A stretch of 5,070 nt of DNA from CAZDHT01 sp964505325 (GTDB lineage Bacteria > Planctomycetota > PUPC01), in contig CAZDHT010000323.1 of assembly GCA_964505325.1 (NCBI GenBank), positions 1 through 5,070 of the forward strand, read 5' to 3'. Below, piece after piece: positions 1 through 5,016 of the stretch; position 1 is the stretch's first letter, and each line of letters starts with the position of its first letter. The translations under genes were made by a program, and so were the position numbers. The notes under the pieces were generated by a model, which was not told the DNA's origin, searched no databases, and saw nothing but the letters and a program-made list of their open reading frames with translations.

Positions 1-2017
1 CCACCTCGACCAGCACGTTGGCGATCCCGATCAGCGCCTCGCCGACGATCATCTGATTCTTGTGCAGCGCCTCGACCACGTCCTGCGGCGGCGCCAGCCA
101 CAGCGCGACCGTCTCGAGCGATTGCGGCGGCAACTCAAGCTGCTCGAACCCCAGGCTGTCGCGAGAATGGAACCGGATCTTCTTGAACATGGGGATGGAC
201 GTGGTCACCGTCACGTCGCCGTATCCCAGCGCCGCGCCCTGCCATTCCGTTTCCTCCTCCACCTGGTCGATGCGAATCTGCGAGGTCTGGACCGACTGGG
301 TGTAGTAGTCGAGATCGCGCTTCTCGACGTGCGCGATCTTCTGCTCGAGGTCCAGCCGCTCGACGAAGTAGGTCTCGGCCGCGTGGATGTAGACCGCGTG
401 GTCGTGAAGCTGCGAAAGCGCGCTGATCTCGTCCATCGTCCCGATGACGCGCTCGCCCTCGCTGCGGTCCTGGATGGTGTAGACCGGGCCGGCGATGTTC
501 CGCAGGTTCACCCCGGCGGCGGGGTACTCGGAGCTGGCCCAGTACCAGTGGCCGTCGATGTGGCGCACGGCCTGGTCCTCTTCGAGGAGTTCGAGCACCG
601 CGCCGGCATAGGTGCCGAACAGCTCGACCTCGTCGTCCGCAAGCGGCAACTCGTGCACGGCGCACCGGATGTGCCCCACAGCGATGTGCGGATTGTCCGG
701 GTCCACCACTGCCTGCTCGGGGTTCTGTTCGAAGATGTAGTCTGAATGCGTCATCAGGTACTGGTCGATGGGCGAGTTCTGCGCGATGAGGAACACGACC
801 GACTGGTCCGTCCCCCTGCCCGCGCGGCCGGCCTGCTGCCACAGGCTGGCGATCGTACCCGGATAGCCGGTCATAATGCACGCATCGAGGCTGCCGATGT
901 CGATGCCGAGCTCAAGCGCGTTCGTGCTCGACACGCCGAGAATCTCCTTGCTGACCAGTTGCTTCTCGATCCGGCGGCGCTCCTCGGGCAGATACCCGCC
1001 GCGATACGCGTGGATGGACTCGGCGAGCCGCCGCGACACCGGCCGCAGCAGGTCGCGGGAGTTCTTGAAGATCAGCTCGGCGGCCAGGCGCGTGCGCACG
1101 AACGCGATGGTCTGCACGCCCTCCTTGACCAGCGCGGTCATCAGGTGGACCGCTTCCCAGAGGGAACTGCGGCGATCGCCGCCCACCCGCCACTGGTCGG
1201 GCTTGCCGCGCGCCGCCGTCTCGAGCGGCGGCGGGTTCCACAGCACGAACTGCTTCGGGCCGCGCGGCGAGCCGTCGTTGGTGATCAGCTCCATCTCCTG
1301 GCCGATGATCCGCTCCGCGTGCTCTTTCGGGTTGCCGATGGTCGCCGAGCAGCAGATGAACTGCGGCGCCGACTGGTAATGCCGGCAGACGCGCATCAGC
1401 CGCCGCACCACGTTCGCCAGGTGCGAACCGAACACCCCGCGGTACGCGTGGACCTCGTCGACCACCACGTACTTGAGGTGCGTGAAGAAGCGGTTCCAGC
1501 GCGCGTGCTGCGGCAGGATGCCCTGGTGGAGCATGTCGGGGTTGGTAAGGATGATGTTCGCCCCGTTGCGGAGTTTCCGGCGCAGGTTCTGCGGGGTATC
1601 GCCGTCGTAAGTGCCGGCGAGGAACTCGACGCCCTGCTCGGGCAGTTCGAACTTGCCGATGCCGCGAAGCTGGTCCTGCGCGAGCGCCTTCGTCGGAAAG
1701 ATGAAGAGCATCGTCGCCGCGCTGTCGGCGATGAGCGTCTCGACGGTCGGGATGTTGTAGCACAGCGTCTTGCCGCTGGCTGTGCCGGTGACGATGACCA
1801 CGTTCTTGCCGTCCCGCACCTTTTCGATCGCGTCGGCCTGATGCGAATACAGCCGGCCGACGCCCTGCTGTTTCAGCGCGGCTTCGACGGCGGGATGCAT
1901 CCCGCCGCGCAGGTCGCCGAACGCCGCGGCCCTCTCCGGCAGCCGCTCGACGTGCATGACCTGGCTCTGGAAGAAATCGACCTTCTTGAGCCGTTTGAGA
2001 AAGGTCTGTGCGTCCAT
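1..2017 (-). CDS. MrfA/YprA-type DEVH-box superfamily 2 helicase, 3' end outside the window
   Basis: The reading frame runs without a stop from ATG at 2017 to the window edge, giving 672 residues. All core SF2 helicase motifs are visible in order: Q-like YSHQADAI (57-64), Walker A GTASGKT (78-84), Ia PTKALAQDQ (108-116), Ib TNPDMLH (158-164), DEVH (187-190), SAT (224-226), IV FVRTR (306-310), V STNALELGIDIG (364-375) and VI QQAGRAGRG (394-402). The N-terminal layout and the combination of PTKALAQDQ with ALELGIDIG are typical of the YprA/MrfA/Hrq1-like family. Bacillus subtilis MrfA (about 750 residues) is an ATP-dependent 3'-5' DNA helicase that works with the exonuclease MrfB in mitomycin C damage repair. 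The family's C-terminal DUF1998 region with its four metal-binding cysteines should follow beyond base 1, so it cannot be checked here. No MrfB-like gene is in the window. AGGAG at 2027-2023, 5 bases before the ATG, supports the start. The family call is firm; the repair role is inferred from it. Confidence 0.95.
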   Translation of the reverse strand, partial: MDAQTFLKRLKKVDFFQSQVMHVERLPERAAAFGDLRGGMHPAVEAALKQQGVGRLYSHQADAIEKVRDGKNVVIVTGTASGKTLCYNIPTVETLIADSAATMLFIFPTKALAQDQLRGIGKFELPEQGVEFLAGTYDGDTPQNLRRKLRNGANIILTNPDMLHQGILPQHARWNRFFTHLKYVVVDEVHAYRGVFGSHLANVVRRLMRVCRHYQSAPQFICCSATIGNPKEHAERIIGQEMELITNDGSPRGPKQFVLWNPPPLETAARGKPDQWRVGGDRRSSLWEAVHLMTALVKEGVQTIAFVRTRLAAELIFKNSRDLLRPVSRRLAESIHAYRGGYLPEERRRIEKQLVSKEILGVSSTNALELGIDIGSLDACIMTGYPGTIASLWQQAGRAGRGTDQSVVFLIAQNSPIDQYLMTHSDYIFEQNPEQAVVDPDNPHIAVGHIRCAVHELPLADDEVELFGTYAGAVLELLEEDQAVRHIDGHWYWASSEYPAAGVNLRNIAGPVYTIQDRSEGERVIGTMDEISALSQLHDHAVYIHAAETYFVERLDLEQKIAHVEKRDLDYYTQSVQTSQIRIDQVEEETEWQGAALGYGDVTVTTSIPMFKKIRFHSRDSLGFEQLELPPQSLETVALWLAPPQDVVEALHKNQMIVGEALIGIANVLVEV

Positions 2018-2022
2018 GTGGT

Positions 2023-2065
2023 CTCCTCGCGGAATCAGAATACCGGATTCGGCAAGGCGGTTCAA
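2023..2065 (-). promoter_or_regulatory. Sigma-70-like promoter and ribosome binding site of the helicase gene
   Basis: Reading the minus strand, a -35 box TTGAAC (2065-2060) is followed by a 17-base spacer and a -10 box TATTCT (2042-2037); each box matches 4 of 6 consensus bases. Transcription would begin near 2030. The Shine-Dalgarno AGGAG lies at 2027-2023, so the leader would be only about 13 bases long. The spacing is ideal but the boxes are imperfect, so the promoter is plausible rather than certain; the ribosome binding site is convincing. Confidence 0.5.
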
Positions 2066-2124
2066 TGGCAAAACATAAGCTTCATCTCCCAATCCCGGGG
2101 ACGTGGCCAGTCGTATGACTGTCG

Positions 2125-2198
2125 TGGACAAACAAGAATGTTTGTCCTACCCCACGCGCGAACGCGACACCAGTAAGACAAGCATTCTTGCTTGTCCA
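2125..2198. repeat. Mirrored pair of REP-like palindromic hairpins
   Basis: The left unit (2125-2150) contains GGACAAAC, a six-base loop AAGAAT, and GTTTGTCC. The right unit (2173-2198) is the same element on the opposite strand: its plus-strand text has GACAAGC, loop ATTCTT, GCTTGTC. Taking the reverse complement of the right unit, 23 of 26 bases match the left one. Two of the three differences are an A-T pair changed to G-C inside the stem (2132/2141 against the matching positions), which keeps the pairing; the third gives a G-T wobble in the right unit. Two inverted palindromic units about 22 bases apart is the layout of REP/BIME elements mobilised by RAYT (TnpA-REP) transposases. No such transposase gene is in the window. 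Confidence 0.75.
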
Positions 2199-2323
2199 GA
2201 ACAACTATCACGCCACGTGCGACCACGCTGCTTCAGAAGCATTCCCCGCAAATGGGCGGTGAGCCAAACACAAGCAGTAGCGCTCCCCACTCGGCGAGGG
2301 CGAACACTGGGGGGCCGCTGTCA

Positions 2324-2366
2324 GCCCTGAAAGAGCGGTATAGGACCTCTCTCGCCCTTACAGGGC
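2324..2366. repeat. Imperfect long hairpin
   Basis: GCCCTG (2324-2329) pairs perfectly with CAGGGC (2361-2366). Inside this, AGAGCG (2332-2337) pairs with CGCCCT (2353-2358) with one mismatch, leaving a loop of about 15 bases. It looks like a decayed palindrome, possibly an old interspersed repeat. It is not followed by a T run, so it is unlikely to be an intrinsic terminator. Confidence 0.4.
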
Positions 2367-2446
2367 CGCCGTGCCAGGCCGTGTGAGACCCGGCAGAACG
2401 TTGCCCGGCGGCGGCATGCCCGCAATCCGCGTTGCTTTCATGGAAC

Positions 2447-2476
2447 ATGACCGCATGTCTCGATAAATCATATACT
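2447..2476 (+). promoter_or_regulatory. Possible sigma-70-like promoter in an AT-rich patch
   Basis: TATACT at 2471-2476 matches 5 of 6 bases of the -10 consensus. ATGACC at 2447-2452 matches 4 of 6 of the -35 consensus, with an 18-base spacer. The patch around 2460-2480 is clearly AT-rich against a GC-rich background. If used, transcription starts near 2483 and leaves a leader of about 420 bases before the PEP-CTERM gene, or makes a separate small RNA. AT-rich DNA easily gives such matches, so confidence is low. Confidence 0.3.
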
Positions 2477-2608
2477 TATGAAGACCTCGGTTCATTGCCG
2501 CCAGTTGGGCTGTCGATTTTTCGCAACATGCTCACGCGCGTGTACAGACCGCCGGCGAGAAAAACGAAGCGCCAGGCTCGGCGTAAGTCACGGCCACGTA
2601 TGGCGTTG

Positions 2609-2618
2609 CCCCCCCCCC
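2609..2618 (+). repeat. Homopolymer run of ten C
   Basis: Ten consecutive C bases lie in non-coding DNA about 30 bases upstream of the sigma-54-like -24 element. Such tracts are prone to slippage during replication and also to sequencing error. No gene is put in or out of frame by it. Confidence 0.9.
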
Positions 2619-2648
2619 GCGCAGTTTCTGCAATTCGCACGCCGAGTC

Positions 2649-2664
2649 CGGCACGGCGCTTGCT
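2649..2664 (+). promoter_or_regulatory. Strong sigma-54 (-24/-12) promoter match upstream of the PEP-CTERM gene
   Basis: CGGCACGGCGCTTGCT matches the sigma-54 consensus TGGCAC-R-N4-TTGC-W at 11 of 12 scored positions; only the first base differs. The essential GG (2650-2651) and GC (2662-2663) are exactly 10 bases apart. Predicted transcription starts near 2675, giving a leader of about 227 bases. Sigma-54 promoters need an activator bound upstream; the palindrome CACGCGCGTG (2533-2542) and GCAACATG (2523-2530) lie in the usual range for such a site. PEP-CTERM genes have been linked to sigma-54 and the PrsR activator in other bacteria, which makes this match more believable. No experimental evidence is available here. 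Confidence 0.6.
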
Positions 2665-2688
2665 CTAAGCCCTCCCGGATTGGACAAG

Positions 2689-2758
2689 CGGAGATACCCC
2701 CAGCCAGTGGGCGGCAAGCCGGGCACGGCCCCACTCCACTGGAACTGAGGAGTCTCCG
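2689..2758 (+). repeat. Nested inverted repeat in the predicted leader of the PEP-CTERM gene
   Basis: An outer pair, CGGAGA (2689-2694) and TCTCCG (2753-2758), encloses an inner perfect pair, CCAGTGG (2704-2710) and CCACTGG (2736-2742). A competing pairing, AGTGGG (2706-2711) with CCCACT (2730-2735), overlaps the inner stem. If transcription starts near 2675 the whole structure falls in the untranslated leader. Mutually exclusive stems could allow switching, but GC-rich DNA gives such pairings often, so a function is unproven. Confidence 0.35.
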
Positions 2759-2888
2759 GCGATATGCAGGCATTGTGCTTGGTATTGCCTGGCCGGGCGC
2801 GCCGGTTCCGGGGCGAAAGCTCGCGGGCAGGACCACGTGTGACGTATGGTGTGAACTGTTTTCTTGGAAACTGGCCCTTTTTTCGGAT

Positions 2889-2894
2889 AAGGAG
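2889..2894 (+). promoter_or_regulatory. Ribosome binding site that sets the PEP-CTERM gene start
   Basis: AAGGAG lies 7 bases before ATG at 2902. This decides the start: an in-frame ATG at 2764 would add 46 residues with no ribosome binding site and would bury the signal peptide. Confidence 0.9.
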
Positions 2895-2901
2895 TAGAAC
2901 G

Positions 2902-4329
2902 ATGTTGAAGAGGACGATGGTTTTGGTGTGCGTGTTGGTTCTGGCAGGCGCTGCGGCCCACGCGGCGGAGGTCACGCTGGGGGCAAACGCGGATCTTGAC
3001 GGCGGTGCGAATCTCGGATCCATCGCCCAGTCCGGCGGCGACGGCTCGCGCGGCAACCCCTGGGTATACGGATTTACGCCCGGCAGCGGCGGCCTGGACC
3101 TGGGCTCCTACAAGGTCTACACCGATCAGACCCTTCCCTCTTCGGTCGACAGCGACAGCTTCAAGCTCGACCTGGGGGGAGAGCGCGTCGTCGGCAACAG
3201 TGGCGTCACGGCGTTCAGCACCTACTCCGGTCCGGGAGCTGGCGCCGACTCGGGCTATCTCTACCTCGTGAACGTCGGCGATATCGCGTGCGGCACGATC
3301 GACACGAGCGGGGAAGCCAACAAGCACTACAGCACCAGCAGCACCGCGGGCCGGATCTACATCGGCGAGGCGACCGGCACCGGCGCCGGCCCGGCCGGAA
3401 ACATCCGCGTCGACAATCTGTACGCCCATCAGCGGACCGTCTATGCCGAAAGCAACGCGGCGGAGGATGGAAACGGGAACAACATCTACATCTACGGCTC
3501 TGGCGACGTGCTCATTGAGACATCCGGCGGCACGCTGGGCGTGGTCCAGACGTTCAGTTACCGCGAGACTTCGGGGCTGGTGGCCATCCGGCACGACGGC
3601 GAGTTCCGGGCGGAGCGGGTCGATACCCGTGCCCATGGACGCCAGACGTCGGGCGGGAACTCCCGATCGATCACCCTGAACGGGGACTACCTCGGCGACG
3701 GCGCGAGCGGGGCCTGTACCGTCAACAACCTGTGGGCTTACTACGACCGCACGTCGTATGGCGATCCCAATGAAGACATCACCATCTCGGGCTACACCAG
3801 CCTGACGGTCGGTGACGTATTGACCTACCACAGCAGTGCGGCCAACTGGGATAACTACGGGGGTGACGTGTGGGTCAGCGGAATCGAAGGTGATATCACC
3901 ATTAATGGCACGGTGAACCTGAACTCGGCGCACAGCGCCGCGGCCGACGGTCGCCTCGAGCTTGAATGCGACGGCACCATCTACCTCAACGCCGGCTTGG
4001 ACCTCTCGAAGATGCTGTATGCCAGCTTCGATCCCGGGCCGGCCACCACCGAGATCCTGGACGCGATCATCGGCAGCGACGGCAACCCGGCCGACGGAAC
4101 CAACATCGCCAACCTGCGCACGCCGTTCGGCGACGTCATCTACTACGACCCGGACCCGGCGCTCAACCCCGCGCTCGGCGGCGCGACGTTCACCCTCGCC
4201 GACCTGGGCGGCACCGCGGGTCTGGGCGGCACGCTCGAACCCATGGGGGCGGGCGGCATGATCCCCGAGCCGGCGGGCCTGGCCGTGATGGTGTTCGGGC
4301 TGGCACTGCTCAGGCGCAGACGCCGCTGA
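2902..4329 (+). CDS. PEP-CTERM sorted, exported beta-strand-rich surface protein
   Basis: The 475-residue product starts with a signal peptide: basic MLKR, a hydrophobic core to about residue 18 and an AHA cleavage site near residue 21. The body (about 22-440) is rich in Gly, Asp, Asn, Ser and Thr. Short strand-like segments recur, often opening with G-D or G-N: GNIRV (166), GDVLIE (201), EDITISG (291), GDVWVSG (321) and GDITING (330). This suggests a beta-helix or stacked beta-sheet fold. The C-terminus has PEP at 455-457, a hydrophobic stretch (458-470) and five arginines (471-475), the tripartite PEP-CTERM signal. Such proteins are exported by Sec and processed by an exosortase at the inner membrane, often alongside exopolysaccharide production. 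I recognise no enzyme domain or catalytic motif, so the body's role (adhesion, matrix or surface layer) is inference. Few cysteines are present (130, 272, 356 in the mature part). Sigma-54 control is suggested by the site at 2649. Confidence 0.93.
   Translation: MLKRTMVLVCVLVLAGAAAHAAEVTLGANADLDGGANLGSIAQSGGDGSRGNPWVYGFTPGSGGLDLGSYKVYTDQTLPSSVDSDSFKLDLGGERVVGNSGVTAFSTYSGPGAGADSGYLYLVNVGDIACGTIDTSGEANKHYSTSSTAGRIYIGEATGTGAGPAGNIRVDNLYAHQRTVYAESNAAEDGNGNNIYIYGSGDVLIETSGGTLGVVQTFSYRETSGLVAIRHDGEFRAERVDTRAHGRQTSGGNSRSITLNGDYLGDGASGACTVNNLWAYYDRTSYGDPNEDITISGYTSLTVGDVLTYHSSAANWDNYGGDVWVSGIEGDITINGTVNLNSAHSAAADGRLELECDGTIYLNAGLDLSKMLYASFDPGPATTEILDAIIGSDGNPADGTNIANLRTPFGDVIYYDPDPALNPALGGATFTLADLGGTAGLGGTLEPMGAGGMIPEPAGLAVMVFGLALLRRRRR
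4264..4326 (+). other. PEP-CTERM sorting signal coding segment
   Basis: Residues 455-475 consist of the PEP motif, a 13-residue hydrophobic segment and a terminal RRRRR. This is the recognition and cleavage region used by exosortases, which in known systems act at or near the PEP motif. The membrane segment is short compared with an ordinary transmembrane helix, as is common for this signal. No exosortase gene is in the window, so one must lie elsewhere in the genome. Confidence 0.9.
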
Positions 4330-4348
4330 GGAAGAGCGGCCAAGTTCA

Positions 4349-4402
4349 CATGTTGCCCCGGCGCAACGGCTTGAGCGCCTGATGTTGCGTTCGGGCAACA
4401 TG
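4349..4402 (+). terminator. Stem-loop region after the PEP-CTERM gene, possible terminator
   Basis: Starting 20 bases after the stop codon, CATGTTGCCC (4349-4358) and GGGCAACATG (4393-4402) form a perfect 10-base stem. A second stem, CGCAAC (4362-4367) with GTTGCG (4384-4389), lies inside it, and GGC/GCC (4368-4370/4377-4379) closes the top. The same DNA can also fold as two smaller hairpins, each GTTGC-N6-GCAAC (4352-4367 and 4384-4399). Position and strength suit a transcript end or 3' stabiliser. No T run follows, so it is not a classic intrinsic terminator, and it could instead be a protein-binding site for the next gene. Confidence 0.5.
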
Positions 4403-4484
4403 CAGACATCGTGGGGTGCCGCCGCGCCCGTCTATCCCGTTCACGGGCAACAAGATACAAATCCATCCGGATTTCGCGCCGCTC

Positions 4485-4500
4485 CGGCATGCGGCTTGCT
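4485..4500 (+). promoter_or_regulatory. Second sigma-54-like (-24/-12) site, upstream of the next secreted-protein gene
   Basis: CGGCATGCGGCTTGCT matches the sigma-54 consensus at 10 of 12 scored positions, with GG (4486-4487) and GC (4498-4499) exactly 10 bases apart. Together with two bases before it, it shares TCCGGCAnGnnGCTTGCT with the site at 2649. Transcription would start near 4511, leaving a leader of about 506 bases before the ATG at 5017. The leader is long and the match weaker than at 2649, so this is a candidate only. Confidence 0.4.
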
Positions 4501-4558
4501 GTGGTTAACTTTGAGAAATTGCATGGCGGCCCCTGCGCCGCAACCGATGCGCAGCCTT

Positions 4559-4576
4559 AGTTCGGCCTGCCGAACT
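4559..4576. promoter_or_regulatory. 18-base perfect dyad, operator-like
   Basis: AGTTCGGC and GCCGAACT flank a two-base centre CT. The centre is too tight for all eight pairs to form in RNA, so a site for a dimeric DNA-binding protein is as likely as an RNA hairpin. It lies about 50 bases after the predicted start of the second sigma-54-like site. Confidence 0.4.
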
Positions 4577-4578
4577 GG

Positions 4579-4605
4579 CCGAGAGGCGGCTCTGCCCGCT
4601 CTCGG
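4579..4605 (+). terminator. GC-rich hairpin, possible terminator or leader structure
   Basis: CCGAGAG (4579-4585) and CTCTCGG (4599-4605) form a perfect 7-base stem around a 13-base interior that can add GGC/GCC type pairs. It is followed by TTTAC, a short T run. It stands three bases after the 18-base dyad, so the two may act together. The T run is too short for confidence in termination. Confidence 0.3.
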
Positions 4606-4842
4606 TTTACGCCAGGCGGGCTGGGGGTTGCCGCTGTAGCTTGGGTTGCGCTGCGCCGGAGCGCGCCGCCAGACACACTATGAAGGGAGACAATATCGTC
4701 GTCTTGCCGTACGGGAGAACGCCTGCGCGCCGGTCCCATGCCGACGCCGCCGTTCCCGGCCCCATTCACCCCAACGCCGGAACACATGGGGTCCGCGCAT
4801 GCGAGATGAACGCACCTCCACTCATTCGAAAGGAGAGAACGG

Positions 4843-5016
4843 ATGAAAGGAGACAAACCCCGCGCGCCACGGAGCCGCGCCGGGCCAAGAGCAGGACCAA
4901 GGGCAGGCCCGCGCGCCGGCCCCGGGCCGCCTGTTCGGGGCTCGCCGCGGATCTGGCAGTTGGACTTGGGGGTTCGTTGGGCATCGGTCATTTCTTTTCT
5001 GAAAAGGAGGCTTACG
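4843..5016 (+). other. Possible upstream reading frame with RAGP repeats, in frame with the next gene
   Basis: ATG at 4843 follows AAAGGAG (4829-4835) by 7 bases, an excellent initiation context. The frame is open through 58 codons straight into the gene that starts at 5017, with no stop between. Residues 12-27 (4876-4923) are four tandem RAGP units. The four 12-base units differ at five columns, and every difference is synonymous. Either this is a genuine leader or N-terminal extension, or it is a remnant of one. Against it, the ATG at 5017 has its own near-perfect ribosome binding site and begins a signal peptide, which would be buried by the extension. The minus strand reads the same repeat as GPA(R/L), with only an Arg/Leu change, so the coding strand is not settled. 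Confidence 0.25.
5004..5010 (+). promoter_or_regulatory. Ribosome binding site of the right-edge gene
   Basis: AAGGAGG lies 6 bases before ATG at 5017. It is the strongest ribosome binding site in the window and fixes the start of the partial gene. Confidence 0.92.

Larger units (their letters stand above)
2018..2901. other. 884-base intergenic region between divergent genes
   Basis: No reading frame here shows a recognisable domain, a good ribosome binding site or a signal peptide; the short frames are Arg/Pro-rich and look like chance translations of GC-rich DNA. The space instead holds palindromic and promoter-like elements, listed separately. Smaller features include a perfect 13-base dyad TGCTTCAGAAGCA (2229-2241), CACGTG (2214-2219), the palindrome CACGCGCGTG (2533-2542) and a direct repeat of GTGTGA at 2837-2842 and 2849-2854, one helical turn apart and just upstream of the PEP-CTERM gene. 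A lineage-specific small RNA cannot be excluded by eye. Confidence 0.7.
4330..5016. other. 687-base intergenic region between the two secreted-protein genes
   Basis: Apart from the hairpins, the sigma-54-like site and the possible upstream reading frame listed separately, no convincing gene is seen. A perfect 6-base stem AAATCC-ATCC-GGATTT (4459-4474) lies just before the sigma-54-like site. CGCATGCG (4796-4803) is a short palindrome. A 14-base sequence ATGAARGGAGACAA occurs twice (4680 and 4843). A minus-strand open frame over 4557-4991 has no start signal or recognisable domain. Confidence 0.6.

Noticed and set aside
62..2176. Plus-strand open frames across the helicase region
   Set aside because: They are Arg/Val/Asp-rich shadows opposite a gene with complete helicase motifs, and they lack start signals.
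2125..2198. CRISPR array or intrinsic terminator reading of the hairpin pair
   Set aside because: There are only two units, in opposite orientation, with no spacer series; no T run follows either hairpin.
2391..2405. Sigma-54-like sequence CGGCAGAACGTTGCC
   Set aside because: GG and GC are only 9 bases apart; sigma-54 promoters tolerate spacing changes poorly.
2432..2897. Short overlapping open frames on both strands in the intergenic region
   Set aside because: None has a ribosome binding site, signal peptide or recognisable motif, and their composition is that of random GC-rich translation.
2764..2901. Upstream in-frame start for the PEP-CTERM gene
   Set aside because: No ribosome binding site precedes 2764, and the 46 added residues would hide the signal peptide; 2902 has AAGGAG at ideal spacing.
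2665..4401. Long minus-strand open frame antisense to the PEP-CTERM gene
   Set aside because: It has no ribosome binding site or recognisable domain and is a shadow of the GC-rich plus-strand gene, whose signal peptide and PEP-CTERM tail are unmistakable.
4954..4969. Sigma-54-like sequence TGGCAGTTGGACTTGG just before the right-edge gene
   Set aside because: The GC of the -12 element is missing at the required spacing.
4557..4991. Minus-strand open frame of 144 codons
   Set aside because: No ribosome binding site and no domain; much of it is Gly/Pro/Ala/Arg repeat composition from GC-rich DNA. It is mentioned only because it shares the repeat at 4876-4923.
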